A DNA stretch of 64,000 bases from Anaerolineae bacterium. GTDB taxonomy: Bacteria; Chloroflexota; Anaerolineae; Promineifilales; Promineifilaceae. Where the stretch lies: positions 62,001 to 126,000 of the forward strand of contig JAMLHW010000011.1 in NCBI GenBank assembly GCA_023954475.1. Reading direction: 5' to 3'. Within the stretch, counting starts at the first letter, position 1; each line of letters starts with the position of its first letter. Position numbers and translations under genes: made by a program. Positions 39,835-49,078 of this stretch are shown one piece after another. The notes beneath the pieces are model-generated. The model made no database searches. It saw only the letters and a list, made by a program, of their open reading frames with translations, and was not told the DNA's origin.

Positions 39835-40584
39835 ATGACCAGCATGGCTCTTCGCGATCAAGTCAGTCATCAAAGCAAATCACCGCTGTACCAACAGTTG
39901 TATCAGTTGCTGCGCAGCAAAATCTTTGCCGGGGAATGGCATCCGGATGAGATGCTGCCATCGGAATCAGAATTGGTTGCGCAATATCAAGTTAGTCGGG
40001 CGACAGTACGCCAGGCATTGGATGAACTGGCCAGTGACGGCCTGATTTACCGCATGCAAGGTCGCGGCACGTTTGTAGCACCGCCGACTGTGGAACAGGG
40101 ACTTGTGCGCATCGTCAGCTTTACGGAAGATATGCAGCAGCGTGGTTTTGCGGCGAGCACGAAGCTGATCTCGGCCGAATTGACACACGCGACAGAATCG
40201 TTGGCACGTGAATTGCAAATTGGGGTCGGTGAGCCACTCGCCCGTATTGAGCGGTTGCGGCTAGCCGACAACGAGCCGATGAGCGTCGAGGTGTCGTTCT
40301 TGGTACAAAGCTACTGTCCCGGCATTCTGACACAGGATTACACGACACACTCGTTGCGGCGCATGTTAGAAGACAAGTACGGCATCCGCATTACCAGTGC
40401 AAGCCAGACGATTCAGGCGATTACTGCCACGCCTGAGTTAGCCGATCTGCTATCGATCAGTCATAACGCCGCACTGCTCGCTATCGAGCGCATTTCCTAC
40501 TCTGAATTTGGTGTGCCAGTCGAATATTTGCGTCTCTACCATCGCGGCGACCGTTATTCGCTGCATGCCGAGCTGCGCGGGTAA
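39835..40584 (+). CDS. GntR/HutC-family transcriptional regulator with UTRA domain (regulator of rightward array)
   Basis: 249 residues. The winged-helix domain has SPLYQQLYQLLRSKI, LPSESELVAQYQVSRATVRQ and RMQGRGTFVAPP. The UTRA domain (about residues 85-245) includes RIERLRLADNEPMSVEVSFL and ends EYLRLYHRGDRY. It is divergent from the other GntR (38799), with a different operator sequence. The start is ATG at 39835, with ATG three codons later also possible; the ribosome site is weak (AGGTG). It probably represses the following kinase-transketolase-DRL-dehydrogenase genes until a pathway intermediate binds. Confidence 0.88.
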   Translation: MTSMALRDQVSHQSKSPLYQQLYQLLRSKIFAGEWHPDEMLPSESELVAQYQVSRATVRQALDELASDGLIYRMQGRGTFVAPPTVEQGLVRIVSFTEDMQQRGFAASTKLISAELTHATESLARELQIGVGEPLARIERLRLADNEPMSVEVSFLVQSYCPGILTQDYTTHSLRRMLEDKYGIRITSASQTIQAITATPELADLLSISHNAALLAIERISYSEFGVPVEYLRLYHRGDRYSLHAELRG

Positions 40585-40638
40585 AGGCCTGGCGCACAGG
40601 TTCAAAAGGGACAGATTTCTCAAGGGTGAAAAATTGCA

Positions 40639-41622
40639 ATGCACCTGGTGACACTGGGCGAAATTCTGATCGACATGTTCCCGTCCGAGATCGGTCTACC
40701 GCTGGCTGAGGTGACGGCATTCCGTCCCAAACCGGGTGGGGCGCCAGCTAACGTCGCGGTTGCGGCACATCGTCTCGGAGCCAACACGGCGTTTATCGGC
40801 AAAGTCGGCGATGATATTTTCGGCCGAAAATTGATCAATGTCCTGGCAACTGAAGGCGTCGAGACACGCGGTATGCGGTTCGACAACGAGGCGCGGACGA
40901 CGATGGCAATCATCGCCATGCCCGACGAGCATACCGCCGAATTCGTCTTCTACCGCAATCCGGGAGCCGATCTGCGGCTGCGCATGGATGAATTGGACGT
41001 CGATCTGCTGCAAAACACACGCGCTGTGCACATCGGTTCGCTCAGTTTGGTCGATGAACCGAGTCGCAGTGCGACATTTTCAGCGGTCAAAACTGCCAAA
41101 GAGGCAGGCGCGTTGGTGTCGTTTGATGTCAATTATCGGCCGAGTCTGTGGCGTAGTCCGGATGACGCCCTGACGCAAATCCGCGCCATGATGCCATACG
41201 TCGATTTGGTCAAGGTCAACGAAGTCGAGCTGGCATTGTTGCAGGGTGGGGTGACCAACAATCACGACGCTTTCGATGCCATTCTGGCACGGGGACCGAC
41301 ACTTGTCGTGTTGACGCTGGGTAAAGATGGCAGTATGGCGCAATCGGCCGAATTCAGTGTTACAGTGCCCGCATTTCCTGTACAAACCGTTGATTCAACC
41401 GGCTGCGGCGATGCGTTTATCGGTGCGCTGCTGGTTCAGTTGACCGATTCGGCCGAATGGCAAATCCATCTGACACCTGAGCGCATACAAAAAGCGCTTA
41501 CCTTTGCCAATGCTGTCGGCGCGCTCACCGCTCTCACACAAGGCGCCATTCCAGCGATGCCGGCGCTGGCTCAGGTTGAACATTTTCTTTCACAACAAAC
41601 CCGTTACCAGGAGACTACATGA
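40639..41622 (+). CDS. PfkB-family sugar kinase (fructokinase-like)
   Basis: 327 residues. Signature 1 is KPGGAPANVAVAAHRLG, and the C-terminal active-site motif is DSTGCGDAFIGALL, where the usual GAGD reads GCGD but the catalytic Asp is kept. The ribokinase-family fold phosphorylates a ketose or another sugar hydroxyl with ATP. ATG at 40639 follows AAGGGTG, 54 bp after the regulator. Its end overlaps the transketolase gene by 4 bp. It supplies the phosphorylated substrate for the enzymes downstream. Confidence 0.9.
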   Translation: MHLVTLGEILIDMFPSEIGLPLAEVTAFRPKPGGAPANVAVAAHRLGANTAFIGKVGDDIFGRKLINVLATEGVETRGMRFDNEARTTMAIIAMPDEHTAEFVFYRNPGADLRLRMDELDVDLLQNTRAVHIGSLSLVDEPSRSATFSAVKTAKEAGALVSFDVNYRPSLWRSPDDALTQIRAMMPYVDLVKVNEVELALLQGGVTNNHDAFDAILARGPTLVVLTLGKDGSMAQSAEFSVTVPAFPVQTVDSTGCGDAFIGALLVQLTDSAEWQIHLTPERIQKALTFANAVGALTALTQGAIPAMPALAQVEHFLSQQTRYQETT

Positions 41623-42464
41623 ACAGTCCCACCACAATAACAGTTGACGTCGATGAGTTGCAAGCAATTGCCAATGACATGCGCCTCGACATTCTCAACA
41701 TGACGACAAGAGCCGGGTCTGGTCATCCGTCCAGTTCCTGGTCCGCCACCGACATCGTTACGGCACTCTACTTCGGCGGCGTGCTGCGTTACCGCCCAGG
41801 CGAGCCAGATTGGCCGGAGCGCGACCGCTTCATCATGAGCAAGGGCCATGCTGCACCGCTGCTCTACGCCATCCTCGCTCGCGCCGGTTACTTCAACCGT
41901 GACATGATCTGGAGGTTGCGCCAGGTCAATAGCCCGGTTCAAGGCCATCCGATTCAAGGCCTGTTGCCCGGTGTCGAAGCCACAACCGGTTCGCTGGGGC
42001 AGGGGCTGTCGCTCGGCGTCGGCCATGTACTCGGCGGACGGCTCAACAATTTCGACTACCGCGTCTATGTCCTCCTGGGTGACGGTGAATGCGAAGCCGG
42101 ACAGATTTGGGAAGCGGCGATGTCTGCTGCCCATTTTGAAGCTGACAATCTGGTTGCCATTCTCGACTACAACAAATATCAGGAGACGGGCCCGATCAGC
42201 CGCGAAATGGCGCTCGAACCACTGGTCGAAAAGTGGGAGAGCTTTGGCTGGAACGTCGTCGAAGCAGATGGTCATGACATAGCCGACTTGCTCGAAAAAT
42301 TCGACGCCGTCGCCAATGTCAAGGGCAAACCGTCGATCATCATCGCCCACACGGTCAAGGGCAAAGGCGTTTCCTTTGTCGAAGCAGATTTCACATTCCA
42401 CGGTCGGGCGCTGACGCCAGAACAAGCAGCATTGGCACGGGAGGAACTCAATGGAACTCGGTAA
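41619..42464 (+). CDS. Transketolase, N-terminal (TPP-binding) subunit
   Basis: 281 residues, half of a split transketolase. GHPSSSWSATDIVTAL, MSKGHAAPLLYA and GSLGQGLS are conserved, and the TPP-Mg motif spans GDGECEAGQIWEA to NKYQETG. With the next gene it forms a heterotetramer that transfers two-carbon ketol units between sugar phosphates. It starts at ATG 41619 inside the kinase stop (4-bp overlap, AGGAG upstream) and overlaps the next subunit by 14 bp, which suggests 1:1 synthesis. Confidence 0.94.
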   Translation: MNSPTTITVDVDELQAIANDMRLDILNMTTRAGSGHPSSSWSATDIVTALYFGGVLRYRPGEPDWPERDRFIMSKGHAAPLLYAILARAGYFNRDMIWRLRQVNSPVQGHPIQGLLPGVEATTGSLGQGLSLGVGHVLGGRLNNFDYRVYVLLGDGECEAGQIWEAAMSAAHFEADNLVAILDYNKYQETGPISREMALEPLVEKWESFGWNVVEADGHDIADLLEKFDAVANVKGKPSIIIAHTVKGKGVSFVEADFTFHGRALTPEQAALAREELNGTR

Positions 42465-43422
42465 ACAGGCGGGACTCAAGCCGTATCCGTTGCCACTGCG
42501 CAACGTGTTTGGCGATGCGCTGCTCAACGTAGCGCGTGAAAATGAAAAAGTAGTCGTCCTCGACGGCGACCTCGGCAATTCGACCAAAGCAGAGTATGTG
42601 CGTCAGGAATTTCCCGAGCGTTTCTTCAACATCGGCATCGCCGAAAGCAACCTGGTCGGTGTCGGTGCGGGATTGGCGGGGTGCGGCTTTGTGCCGTGGA
42701 TTACGAGCTTTTCTTCCTTCTTGCTGTGCAACGCTTACGATCAGATTCGACTGGCGGTCGCGATGTCGAACATCAACGCAAAGGTGTTGGGCAGCCATGG
42801 CGGAATCACGCTCGGCAAGGATGGCCCAACGCAAATGGGTATCGAGGATTTGGCACTGATGGGTGGGCTGCCGACCTTCACCATTCTCGTACCGAGCGAT
42901 CCGGCATCGATGCACGCCGCGGTCAAAGCGGCAACTGATTTTGAAGGTCCGGTTTTCCTGCGTTCGAGTCGCGTCGCGCTGCCAGAAATTTATCCGATGG
43001 ACGATTGTCCGTTTGAAATTGGCAAGGCGAACACGGTGCGCGAGGGCAGCGACCTGGCGATTATTGCCTGTGGCATCATGGTGGCTGCCGCACTTGACGC
43101 AGCGGCTGTGCTGGCTGAAAGTGGCATCGAAGCACGCGTGCTTGATATGCACACCATTCGGCCGATGGACATAAATGCCATCACCAAAGCGGCCAGAGAA
43201 ACCGGTGCCATTGTCACCGCTGAAGAGCATTTGCTGCAAGGCGGCGTCGGCAGCAACATCGCCCGCATCGTCGGCGAGCGCCATCCTGTGCCGATGCGTT
43301 TCGTCGGACTGGCAGATGTCTACGTCGAATCGGGCGAGCCGGATGACCTGCTCAAAAAGTACAAGTTGACTTCGGCCGATATCGTCACGGCAGCACGCGA
43401 GGCTGTCGCGGCCAAGGCTTAA
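42451..43422 (+). CDS. Transketolase, C-terminal subunit
   Basis: 323 residues comprising the pyrimidine-binding domain (VVLDGDLGNSTKAEYV, FFNIGIAESNLVGVGAGLA) and the transketolase C-terminal domain (VLDMHTIRPMD, TAEEHLLQGGVGSNIA). The glutamate in IAESN activates TPP. GGGAGGA precedes the ATG. It is followed after 4 bp by the DRL-like gene. Split transketolases in catabolic clusters can act on atypical donors, including 1-deoxyketoses in DXS-like reactions; the donor here is unknown. Confidence 0.93.
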   Translation: MELGKQAGLKPYPLPLRNVFGDALLNVARENEKVVVLDGDLGNSTKAEYVRQEFPERFFNIGIAESNLVGVGAGLAGCGFVPWITSFSSFLLCNAYDQIRLAVAMSNINAKVLGSHGGITLGKDGPTQMGIEDLALMGGLPTFTILVPSDPASMHAAVKAATDFEGPVFLRSSRVALPEIYPMDDCPFEIGKANTVREGSDLAIIACGIMVAAALDAAAVLAESGIEARVLDMHTIRPMDINAITKAARETGAIVTAEEHLLQGGVGSNIARIVGERHPVPMRFVGLADVYVESGEPDDLLKKYKLTSADIVTAAREAVAAKA

Positions 43423-43426
43423 TGAG

Positions 43427-44704
43427 ATGCTCTACGAAGCACTAAAACAACGCGCAAATCCAATCCGGGTTGCTGCTAGCGGCACCGGCTGGATGGGTAG
43501 CGGCTTTGCAGCGCAGATGGCGCATGTGCCGGGTATGGAGCTGTCCGTCATCATCGATCCTGACCTGGACAAGGCGCATGCTGCGTTTCTGGCAACTGGT
43601 CTGGCGGCAAGCGATGTGGTCGCATCGGCCGATGTCGGCACGGCGATGGATGCGATCCGACAAGGCAAGCACGTCATCACAACCGATGCCGCCATGGCTG
43701 CCCAGTTAGACGCGATTGATGTGATGACCGACGTGACACCGTCACCGGCTTCTGGTGCGGAGACGGCATATCAGGCGATCCAGCATGGCAAAGATGTCGT
43801 CTTGATCAACATCGAAGCGGACGTCACCGTCGGCCGAATCCTAAAAAAACTGGCGGCCGATGCGGGTGTACTCTACTCCGTCTCGTCTGGTGACGAACCG
43901 GGCTGTCTGATGGAATTGGTCGAATACGTCAAGCTGCTTGGCTTCGAGCCGATCGTGATCGGCAAGGGCAAAAACAACCCACTCAATCCGGCTGCCACGC
44001 CCGACACCGTCGCTGAAGCGGCTGGGCGAGCCAACAAGGACGCCTACCAAACCGCATCGTACGTCGATGGCTCGAAGACGATGTTCGAGATGACCTGCGC
44101 TGCCAACGCGACCGGCTGCGTGCCGATGCAGCGCGGTATGGTCGGCCCCGAAGCGACGCAGGCGACCATCACCGAGATATTCTCGCTAAAAGAAGACGGC
44201 GGCCTCGCGCCGCATCCGGGCGTCGTCGATTTCGTGCAGGGCACGTCGATGGCAGGTGGCGTCTTCGTCACCGTGCGCGTGACAGACGACCGCATTGCTA
44301 ACGATTTGAAGTATCTGAAAGTAGGCAACGGGCGTTACTCGACGTTTTTCCGCCCGTATCACCTGTGGTTTATCGAGGCACCGATCTCGATTGCGGAAGC
44401 GGTCTTGTTTCGCAAGAAAACGCTGGTTCCGCTTGATAAACCGGTTGCCGATGTGTTAACCATCGCCAAACGGGATTTGCAACCCGGCGACAAGTTGGAC
44501 GACTTTGGTGGCTATACGTTCCGTGGGTTGATGGATACGGCGGCGGCATTTTCGGCCGAAAACAGCCTGCCGGCCGGTCTCGCTCCCGGTGCTGAGATCA
44601 TTCGCCCAGTTACGAAAGGCAGCACCATCACCTGGGATGACGTCTGCCTCGACGAGTCGAGCACGGTTGTCAAGTTGCGCCGTCAACAAGATAAGCTGAC
44701 CTGA
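43427..44704 (+). CDS. DXR-like (DRL) oxidoreductase with C-terminal SAF domain
   Basis: 425 residues. The N-terminal Rossmann domain is related to homoserine dehydrogenase ([34 protein letters not shown]), the middle domain has [15 protein letters not shown], and the SAF-type tail has [21 protein letters not shown]. This architecture is that of the DRL family, one member of which in Brucella replaces DXR and converts 1-deoxyxylulose 5-phosphate to methylerythritol 4-phosphate. Most relatives have unknown reactions and are often mislabelled FlgA-like. It sits between split transketolase and E1 dehydrogenase genes, so a catabolic NAD(P)-dependent isomeroreduction of a branched or deoxy sugar phosphate is plausible. 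Assignment rests on recalled family features. Confidence 0.7.
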   Translation: MLYEALKQRANPIRVAASGTGWMGSGFAAQMAHVPGMELSVIIDPDLDKAHAAFLATGLAASDVVASADVGTAMDAIRQGKHVITTDAAMAAQLDAIDVMTDVTPSPASGAETAYQAIQHGKDVVLINIEADVTVGRILKKLAADAGVLYSVSSGDEPGCLMELVEYVKLLGFEPIVIGKGKNNPLNPAATPDTVAEAAGRANKDAYQTASYVDGSKTMFEMTCAANATGCVPMQRGMVGPEATQATITEIFSLKEDGGLAPHPGVVDFVQGTSMAGGVFVTVRVTDDRIANDLKYLKVGNGRYSTFFRPYHLWFIEAPISIAEAVLFRKKTLVPLDKPVADVLTIAKRDLQPGDKLDDFGGYTFRGLMDTAAAFSAENSLPAGLAPGAEIIRPVTKGSTITWDDVCLDESSTVVKLRRQQDKLT

Positions 44705-44736
44705 GAAACCGAGTTCATCCAAAAAACTCGGTTTCT
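44704..44736. repeat. Intergenic inverted repeat, AGAAACCGAGTTT family, copy 2
   Basis: Arms AGAAACCGAGTT and AACTCGGTTTCT (12 bp, perfect) around a nine-base loop, between the DRL-like gene and E1 alpha. Same family as 28868-28900. It occupies nearly the whole 43-bp gap, so any transcript through it will fold here. Confidence 0.8.
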
Positions 44737-44747
44737 ATGGACTCACT

Positions 44748-45728
44748 ATGGAAACGAAACTGAAAGAAAGCGGATTAGACAGTGCGACCTTGCTCGAAGC
44801 ATTGCGCAAAATGCATCTGATCCGCCTCTTTGAAGAAAAAGCAGAATCGCTCTACGCGCTGGGCAAGATTCACGGCACGATGCACCTGTCGATTGGACAG
44901 GAAGCGTCGGCCGTCGGATCGTGTCTGGCGCTGCAACCGGACGATTACATCCTCAGCACCCATCGCGGACACGGTCACTGCATCGGCAAAGGCGCAGAGC
45001 CAAAGCTGATGATGGCCGAATTCTTCGGCAAAGAAGTCGGCTACTGTCGCGGACGCGGCGGGTCGATGCACATCGCCGATGTCGCGGGCGGCAACCTGGG
45101 CGCGAACGGCATCGTCGCGGGCGGCATTCCGCTGTCAACCGGCGTTGGATTGAGCATCCAGATGCAGCAGCAAGACAAAGTGTGCCTGACCTTTTTCGGC
45201 GACGGCGCGGCCAACGAAGGTGCATTCCATGAGTCGCTCAATCTGGCGGCAATCTGGGATTTGCCCGTCGTCTATATCTGTGAAAACAACCAGTACGGCA
45301 TGTCGATGTCAGTCGAGCGCGCTTGTGCCGTTCAGCGCATCGCGCAACGCGCAGCGGCATATGACATTCCCGGGATGACCGTCGATGGCAACGATTTGTT
45401 CGCCGTTTACGGAGCTGTCAAAGCGGCTGTCGACCGGGCGCGAACTGGTGATGGGCCAATGCTGATCGAGTCGGTGACGTACCGCTGGCGCGGCCACTCG
45501 AAGAGCGACCGGCAACGCTACCGCTCGCGAGACGAGGTCAAGGAGTGGATGGAAAAAGACCCGATTGCACGGTTGGAGAAGGCGCTGCTTTCGGCCGAAA
45601 TAGTCTCCGAAGCGGACTTGGAACAAGTCGCGAACGCTGCTCGTAAGACCATCGAAGACAGTGTCGCCTTCGCTGAAGCAGCGGCTGATCCCGATCCAGC
45701 GTCGATTTTGGAAGGTGTCTATGCTTAA
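44748..45728 (+). CDS. 2-oxoacid/acetoin dehydrogenase E1 component, alpha subunit
   Basis: 326 residues, TPP-dependent. Contains [12 protein letters not shown], the GRGGSMH loop, and the TPP motif [12 protein letters not shown] to CENNQYG. With the beta subunit it decarboxylates a 2-oxoacid, or cleaves acetoin-like compounds, and transfers an acyl group to E2. It follows the DRL gene and a palindromic repeat. Its stop overlaps the beta-subunit start by 8 bp. The length is short, like acetoin dehydrogenase AcoA and PdhA of Gram-positives; sequence alone does not separate pyruvate, acetoin or deoxysugar use. Confidence 0.9.
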   Translation: METKLKESGLDSATLLEALRKMHLIRLFEEKAESLYALGKIHGTMHLSIGQEASAVGSCLALQPDDYILSTHRGHGHCIGKGAEPKLMMAEFFGKEVGYCRGRGGSMHIADVAGGNLGANGIVAGGIPLSTGVGLSIQMQQQDKVCLTFFGDGAANEGAFHESLNLAAIWDLPVVYICENNQYGMSMSVERACAVQRIAQRAAAYDIPGMTVDGNDLFAVYGAVKAAVDRARTGDGPMLIESVTYRWRGHSKSDRQRYRSRDEVKEWMEKDPIARLEKALLSAEIVSEADLEQVANAARKTIEDSVAFAEAAADPDPASILEGVYA

Positions 45729-46755
45729 GCAACGAGAAACAGCGGGTGCAAGGGAGGATTCGGCCGAGACACGCGAATTGACCTACGCCCAGGCGATCCG
45801 CGAAGCATTGCAACTCGCCATGAACCGCGACGAGCGCGTCTTCATGCTCGGCGAAGATATCGGCGTTTACGGTGGTGCATTTGGTGTTTCTGACGGCTTG
45901 ATCGATCAGTTTGGGGCTGAACGTATCCGCGACACACCAATTTCCGAGGCCGCAATCGCCGGTGCAGCGATCGGTTCCGCGATGACCGGGATGCGGCCCA
46001 TCGCCGAGATTCAGTTCATGGACTTCATCACGCTGTCGATGGAGCAATTGGTGCTGCAAGGCGCCAAAATCCGTTTCATGTTTGGCGGCAAAGCAACCGT
46101 GCCGCTGGTGCTGCGCACGCCTGCTGGCTCCGGTACAGGCGCAGCCGCGCAACATTCAGAGAGCCTCGAAGCGTGGTTCGTCCACGTCCCCGGCTTGAAA
46201 GTCGTGATGCCGTCCACGCCGTATGACGCAAAAGGGCTGTTGTTGGCAGCGATTGAAGACGACAATCCGGTCATCTTCGTCGAGCACAAATTGCTTTATC
46301 GCACCAAAGGCCATGTGCCGGAGGGCTACTACACCGTCCCGCTGAGCCAGAGCGACATCAAGCGTGAGGGCACTGATTTGAGCGTGATCGCGACGTCGAT
46401 CATGGTGCCGCGTGCCATCGAAGCGGCCGAGATTTTGGCCAAAAAAGGTATCGAACTGGAAGTCGTCGATCCGCGTACCCTCAAGCCGTACGACGCCACC
46501 ATTGCTACCCAATCAGTACGCAAGACGGGCAAGGCGCTCGTCGTACACGAAGCACCAAAAACGGGCGGCTTTGGTGCCGAAGTAGTGGCTGAACTGGTCG
46601 CCGGCGATGCGTTTGACTATCTCGATGCGCCGGTGCGCCGACTAGCCGGATTGGACGTGCCGATTCCGTACAACCGCGAATTGGAACGCGCCGCCGTGCC
46701 GCAGGTCGAAGACATCGTGCGCGAGGCGCGTGCGCTGGTCGAGGGAGTGTATTGA
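45721..46755 (+). CDS. 2-oxoacid/acetoin dehydrogenase E1 component, beta subunit
   Basis: 344 residues from ATG at 45721, with GGAAGG upstream; an upstream in-frame ATG at 45661 lies deep in the alpha gene and is unlikely. Characteristic segments are [52 protein letters not shown] and [11 protein letters not shown]. It pairs with the alpha subunit to form the active-site tunnel. The end is one base from the E2 start codon. A 20-residue extension before LTYAQ carries a TCGGCCGA copy (SAE). Confidence 0.91.
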   Translation: MLKQRETAGAREDSAETRELTYAQAIREALQLAMNRDERVFMLGEDIGVYGGAFGVSDGLIDQFGAERIRDTPISEAAIAGAAIGSAMTGMRPIAEIQFMDFITLSMEQLVLQGAKIRFMFGGKATVPLVLRTPAGSGTGAAAQHSESLEAWFVHVPGLKVVMPSTPYDAKGLLLAAIEDDNPVIFVEHKLLYRTKGHVPEGYYTVPLSQSDIKREGTDLSVIATSIMVPRAIEAAEILAKKGIELEVVDPRTLKPYDATIATQSVRKTGKALVVHEAPKTGGFGAEVVAELVAGDAFDYLDAPVRRLAGLDVPIPYNRELERAAVPQVEDIVREARALVEGVY

Positions 46756-46756
46756 C

Positions 46757-48043
46757 GTGGCAATTCCAATCATCATGCCCAAGTTCAGCATGACGCAAGA
46801 AGCAGCTACCGTCGTGCAGTGGCTGGTGGCTGAGGGCGATTCAGTCGAGAAAGGCGACCTGCTGATGGAAGTCGAGACCGACAAGATCACGATGGACGTC
46901 GAGGCGATGGACGCAGGCGTCCTGCGCGGCCTCACCGTTAAAGCGGGTGATGTCGTTCCGGTAACTGAGGTGATCGGTTACATCGTGCCGGACGGCGAGA
47001 CGTGGGAAGAATCGGCCGAAGCGTTGAAAGCAGAGTCAGTCGCAAGAGCGAAAGCGACGCCAGTGGCGCAGCGCATGGCAAAGGCAAATATGGTTGACAT
47101 TGGCTCTGTACCTTCGAGTAATGGGCAGAGAATTACGCGTCGTGATGTAGAGGCGTTTTTGCAAACGCCGGTCAATGGCAACGACGTTGCGGCCGAAAGT
47201 GATAAGCTGCGTGCTACGCCCGCCGCTCGCCGCATTGCTCGTGAACGAGAGGTGGATCTAGCGCAGATCAGCGGCAGCGGCCCGAAAGGGCGGATTCAGG
47301 CGAATGATGTGGCCGCGTTTGTGTTGCCAACGGTGCAAGTTGAGGCAGAGCCAGCGGTAAACGTTGTGCCATTCGGCCGAATGCGACACACCATTGCCGA
47401 GCGCATGACGCAGAATTATCAAGAGATTCCGCATATCACGTTTACCATTTCGGCCGATATGACAGCCACACTCGAACTGCGCCAGCGCATCAATGCACAC
47501 GCCGAACGGGATGGCTCAGCCCGGATTTCGGTCACAGCTGTGCTGGCGAAAGTATGTGGGTGGGCGTTGCAGCGTCATCCTTTGGTCAACGCGTCGTGGC
47601 ATGAAAACGGCATCGAAATGCATGACACGGCCAATATCGGCGTCGCGGTGGCATTGGAAGATGGGTTGATCGTGCCGGTTGTTCATGATGCTGGCCGCAA
47701 AGGATTGAGCGCAATTGCGGCACAGGTCAATGAGTTGACGGAGAAGGCGCGTTTCGGCCGATTGCAACCGGCCGAGGTGCAGGGTGGCACGTTTACAATC
47801 AGCAACTTGGGCATGTTCGGTATCGACCAGTTCACGGCGATCATCAATGCACCACAGAGCGCCATTCTGGCGGTCGGACGCACGAAAAAGGAAGCGGTGG
47901 TGATCGATGATGCAGTGGAAATTCGGCCGATGATGACCATGACCCTATCGGCCGATCACCGTATAATCGACGGTGCGGTTGCTGCTCGTTTCTTGCACGA
48001 CATCGTGCAAGCCATTGAGCAGCCGGACATAATGCTCTGGTAA
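46757..48043 (+). CDS. Dihydrolipoamide acyltransferase E2 with two E3-binding modules
   Basis: 428 residues from GTG at 46757 with GGGAG upstream. One lipoyl domain (1-76, lysine at residue 43 in ETDKIT), then two peripheral-subunit-binding-like segments: residues about 100-133 (TPVAQRMAKANMVDI to RITRRDVEAF) and about 154-188 (TPAARRIAREREVDL to RIQANDVAAF). The catalytic domain (about 208-428) has ISNLGMFGID and the active-site DHRIIDG. It carries the acyl group from E1 to CoA. No E3 dihydrolipoamide dehydrogenase gene is present in the window, so it must be shared from elsewhere. Confidence 0.92.
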   Translation: MAIPIIMPKFSMTQEAATVVQWLVAEGDSVEKGDLLMEVETDKITMDVEAMDAGVLRGLTVKAGDVVPVTEVIGYIVPDGETWEESAEALKAESVARAKATPVAQRMAKANMVDIGSVPSSNGQRITRRDVEAFLQTPVNGNDVAAESDKLRATPAARRIAREREVDLAQISGSGPKGRIQANDVAAFVLPTVQVEAEPAVNVVPFGRMRHTIAERMTQNYQEIPHITFTISADMTATLELRQRINAHAERDGSARISVTAVLAKVCGWALQRHPLVNASWHENGIEMHDTANIGVAVALEDGLIVPVVHDAGRKGLSAIAAQVNELTEKARFGRLQPAEVQGGTFTISNLGMFGIDQFTAIINAPQSAILAVGRTKKEAVVIDDAVEIRPMMTMTLSADHRIIDGAVAARFLHDIVQAIEQPDIMLW

Positions 48044-48054
48044 TTTCTGTAGAA

Positions 48055-48095
48055 CAGGCAGTTTGCCTGCTCAAAATATGCAGGCAAACTGCCTG
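48055..48095. repeat. Intergenic inverted repeat, CAGGCAGTTTGCCTG type
   Basis: Perfect 16-bp arms CAGGCAGTTTGCCTGC and GCAGGCAAACTGCCTG around a nine-base loop, with outer GTAG/CTAC symmetry extending it. It fills the gap between E2 and epimerase 5. Each arm is itself partly palindromic, which gives a cruciform-prone element. Confidence 0.8.
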
Positions 48096-48114
48096 CACTA
48101 CGAGGAGAAGCTCA

Positions 48115-49077
48115 ATGCAAATTGGTGTATTTACAGTACTGTTTAAGAATTTGCCGTTTGAAGAAGCGTTGGACAAAGCGGTTGCTGCTGGCGTGACTGC
48201 TGTTGAGATAGGAGCAGGGGGCTATCCCGGCAGCCAGCATTGCCCAGTCGATCAACTGCTAGACAGTGAAGCGAAACGCGACGATTATCTTGATGCCATT
48301 ACATCGCGAGGGTTAATATTGAGTGCGCTCAGCGTACACAACAATCCGATTCATCCCGATCCGGCCGTGGCGCAAGAGGCGGATTCCGTCATCCGCAAAG
48401 CGGCAAAGCTTGCCCGCTTGCTCAATGTACCGGTTGTCAACGGTTTTTCAGGATTGCCGGGCGGCGCAACCGGTGACGCGATGCCCAACTGGGTGACATG
48501 CCCGTGGCCCCCGCATTTTCTCGACATTCTCGACTATCAGTGGAACGAGGTCGCGATTCCTTACTGGCAGGAAGCCGGAAAGTACATCGCTGATCAGGGC
48601 GTCAAATTCGCCTTTGAGATGCACCCCGGCATGTTAGTCTACAACGTCGAGACAATGTTGAAGCTGCGCGATGCGGTCGGGCCGGTGCTGGGCTGCAACT
48701 TTGACCCCAGCCATCTGTTTTGGAATGGCGTCGATGCGGTCGCGGCGATTCGCAAGCTGGGCAACGCAATTTATCACGTGCACGGTAAGGATTGCTACGT
48801 CGACAACATCAACATCAGCGTCAACGGCTGCAATGACAACAAACCATATGATCAGATTCTGGATCGGGCGTGGACGTTCCGCAGCATTGGCTACGGTCAC
48901 GGCGCTCAGGTGTGGAAGGACATCATCAGTGCATTGCGATTGGTCGGCTACGATTATGTCGTGTCGATCGAGCACGAGGATGCGCTGATGTCGACCGATG
49001 AGGGTCTGGCGAAGGGCGTGGCGATGCTCAAGCAGACCAATATTTTTGAGCAGCCGGGCGAGATGTTCTGGGCGTAG
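48115..49077 (+). CDS. Sugar phosphate isomerase/epimerase 5
   Basis: 320 residues of the xylose-isomerase-like barrel: AFEMHPGMLVYN, NFDPSHLFWNGVD, HVHGKDCY and VSIEHED at the metal strands. It is longer than the four leftward paralogues, and the FEMHPG and DPSHLFW motifs resemble IolE/IolI-type and other plant-sugar epimerases. GAGGAG precedes ATG at 48115. The cupin gene starts one base after its stop. It is the only paralogue in the rightward array, hence probably tied to the kinase/transketolase branch. Confidence 0.85.
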   Translation: MQIGVFTVLFKNLPFEEALDKAVAAGVTAVEIGAGGYPGSQHCPVDQLLDSEAKRDDYLDAITSRGLILSALSVHNNPIHPDPAVAQEADSVIRKAAKLARLLNVPVVNGFSGLPGGATGDAMPNWVTCPWPPHFLDILDYQWNEVAIPYWQEAGKYIADQGVKFAFEMHPGMLVYNVETMLKLRDAVGPVLGCNFDPSHLFWNGVDAVAAIRKLGNAIYHVHGKDCYVDNINISVNGCNDNKPYDQILDRAWTFRSIGYGHGAQVWKDIISALRLVGYDYVVSIEHEDALMSTDEGLAKGVAMLKQTNIFEQPGEMFWA

Positions 49078-49078
49078 G

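Noticed and set aside
43427-44704. Naming the SAF-domain protein as FlgA or plain homoserine dehydrogenase
   Set aside because: There are no flagellar genes nearby, no signal peptide and no amino acid synthesis context. The Rossmann plus SAF layout fits DRL-type proteins better.
28921-49077. AP endonuclease function for the TIM-barrel proteins
   Set aside because: The fold is shared, but sugar gene context and xylose-isomerase-like metal motifs favour epimerases.
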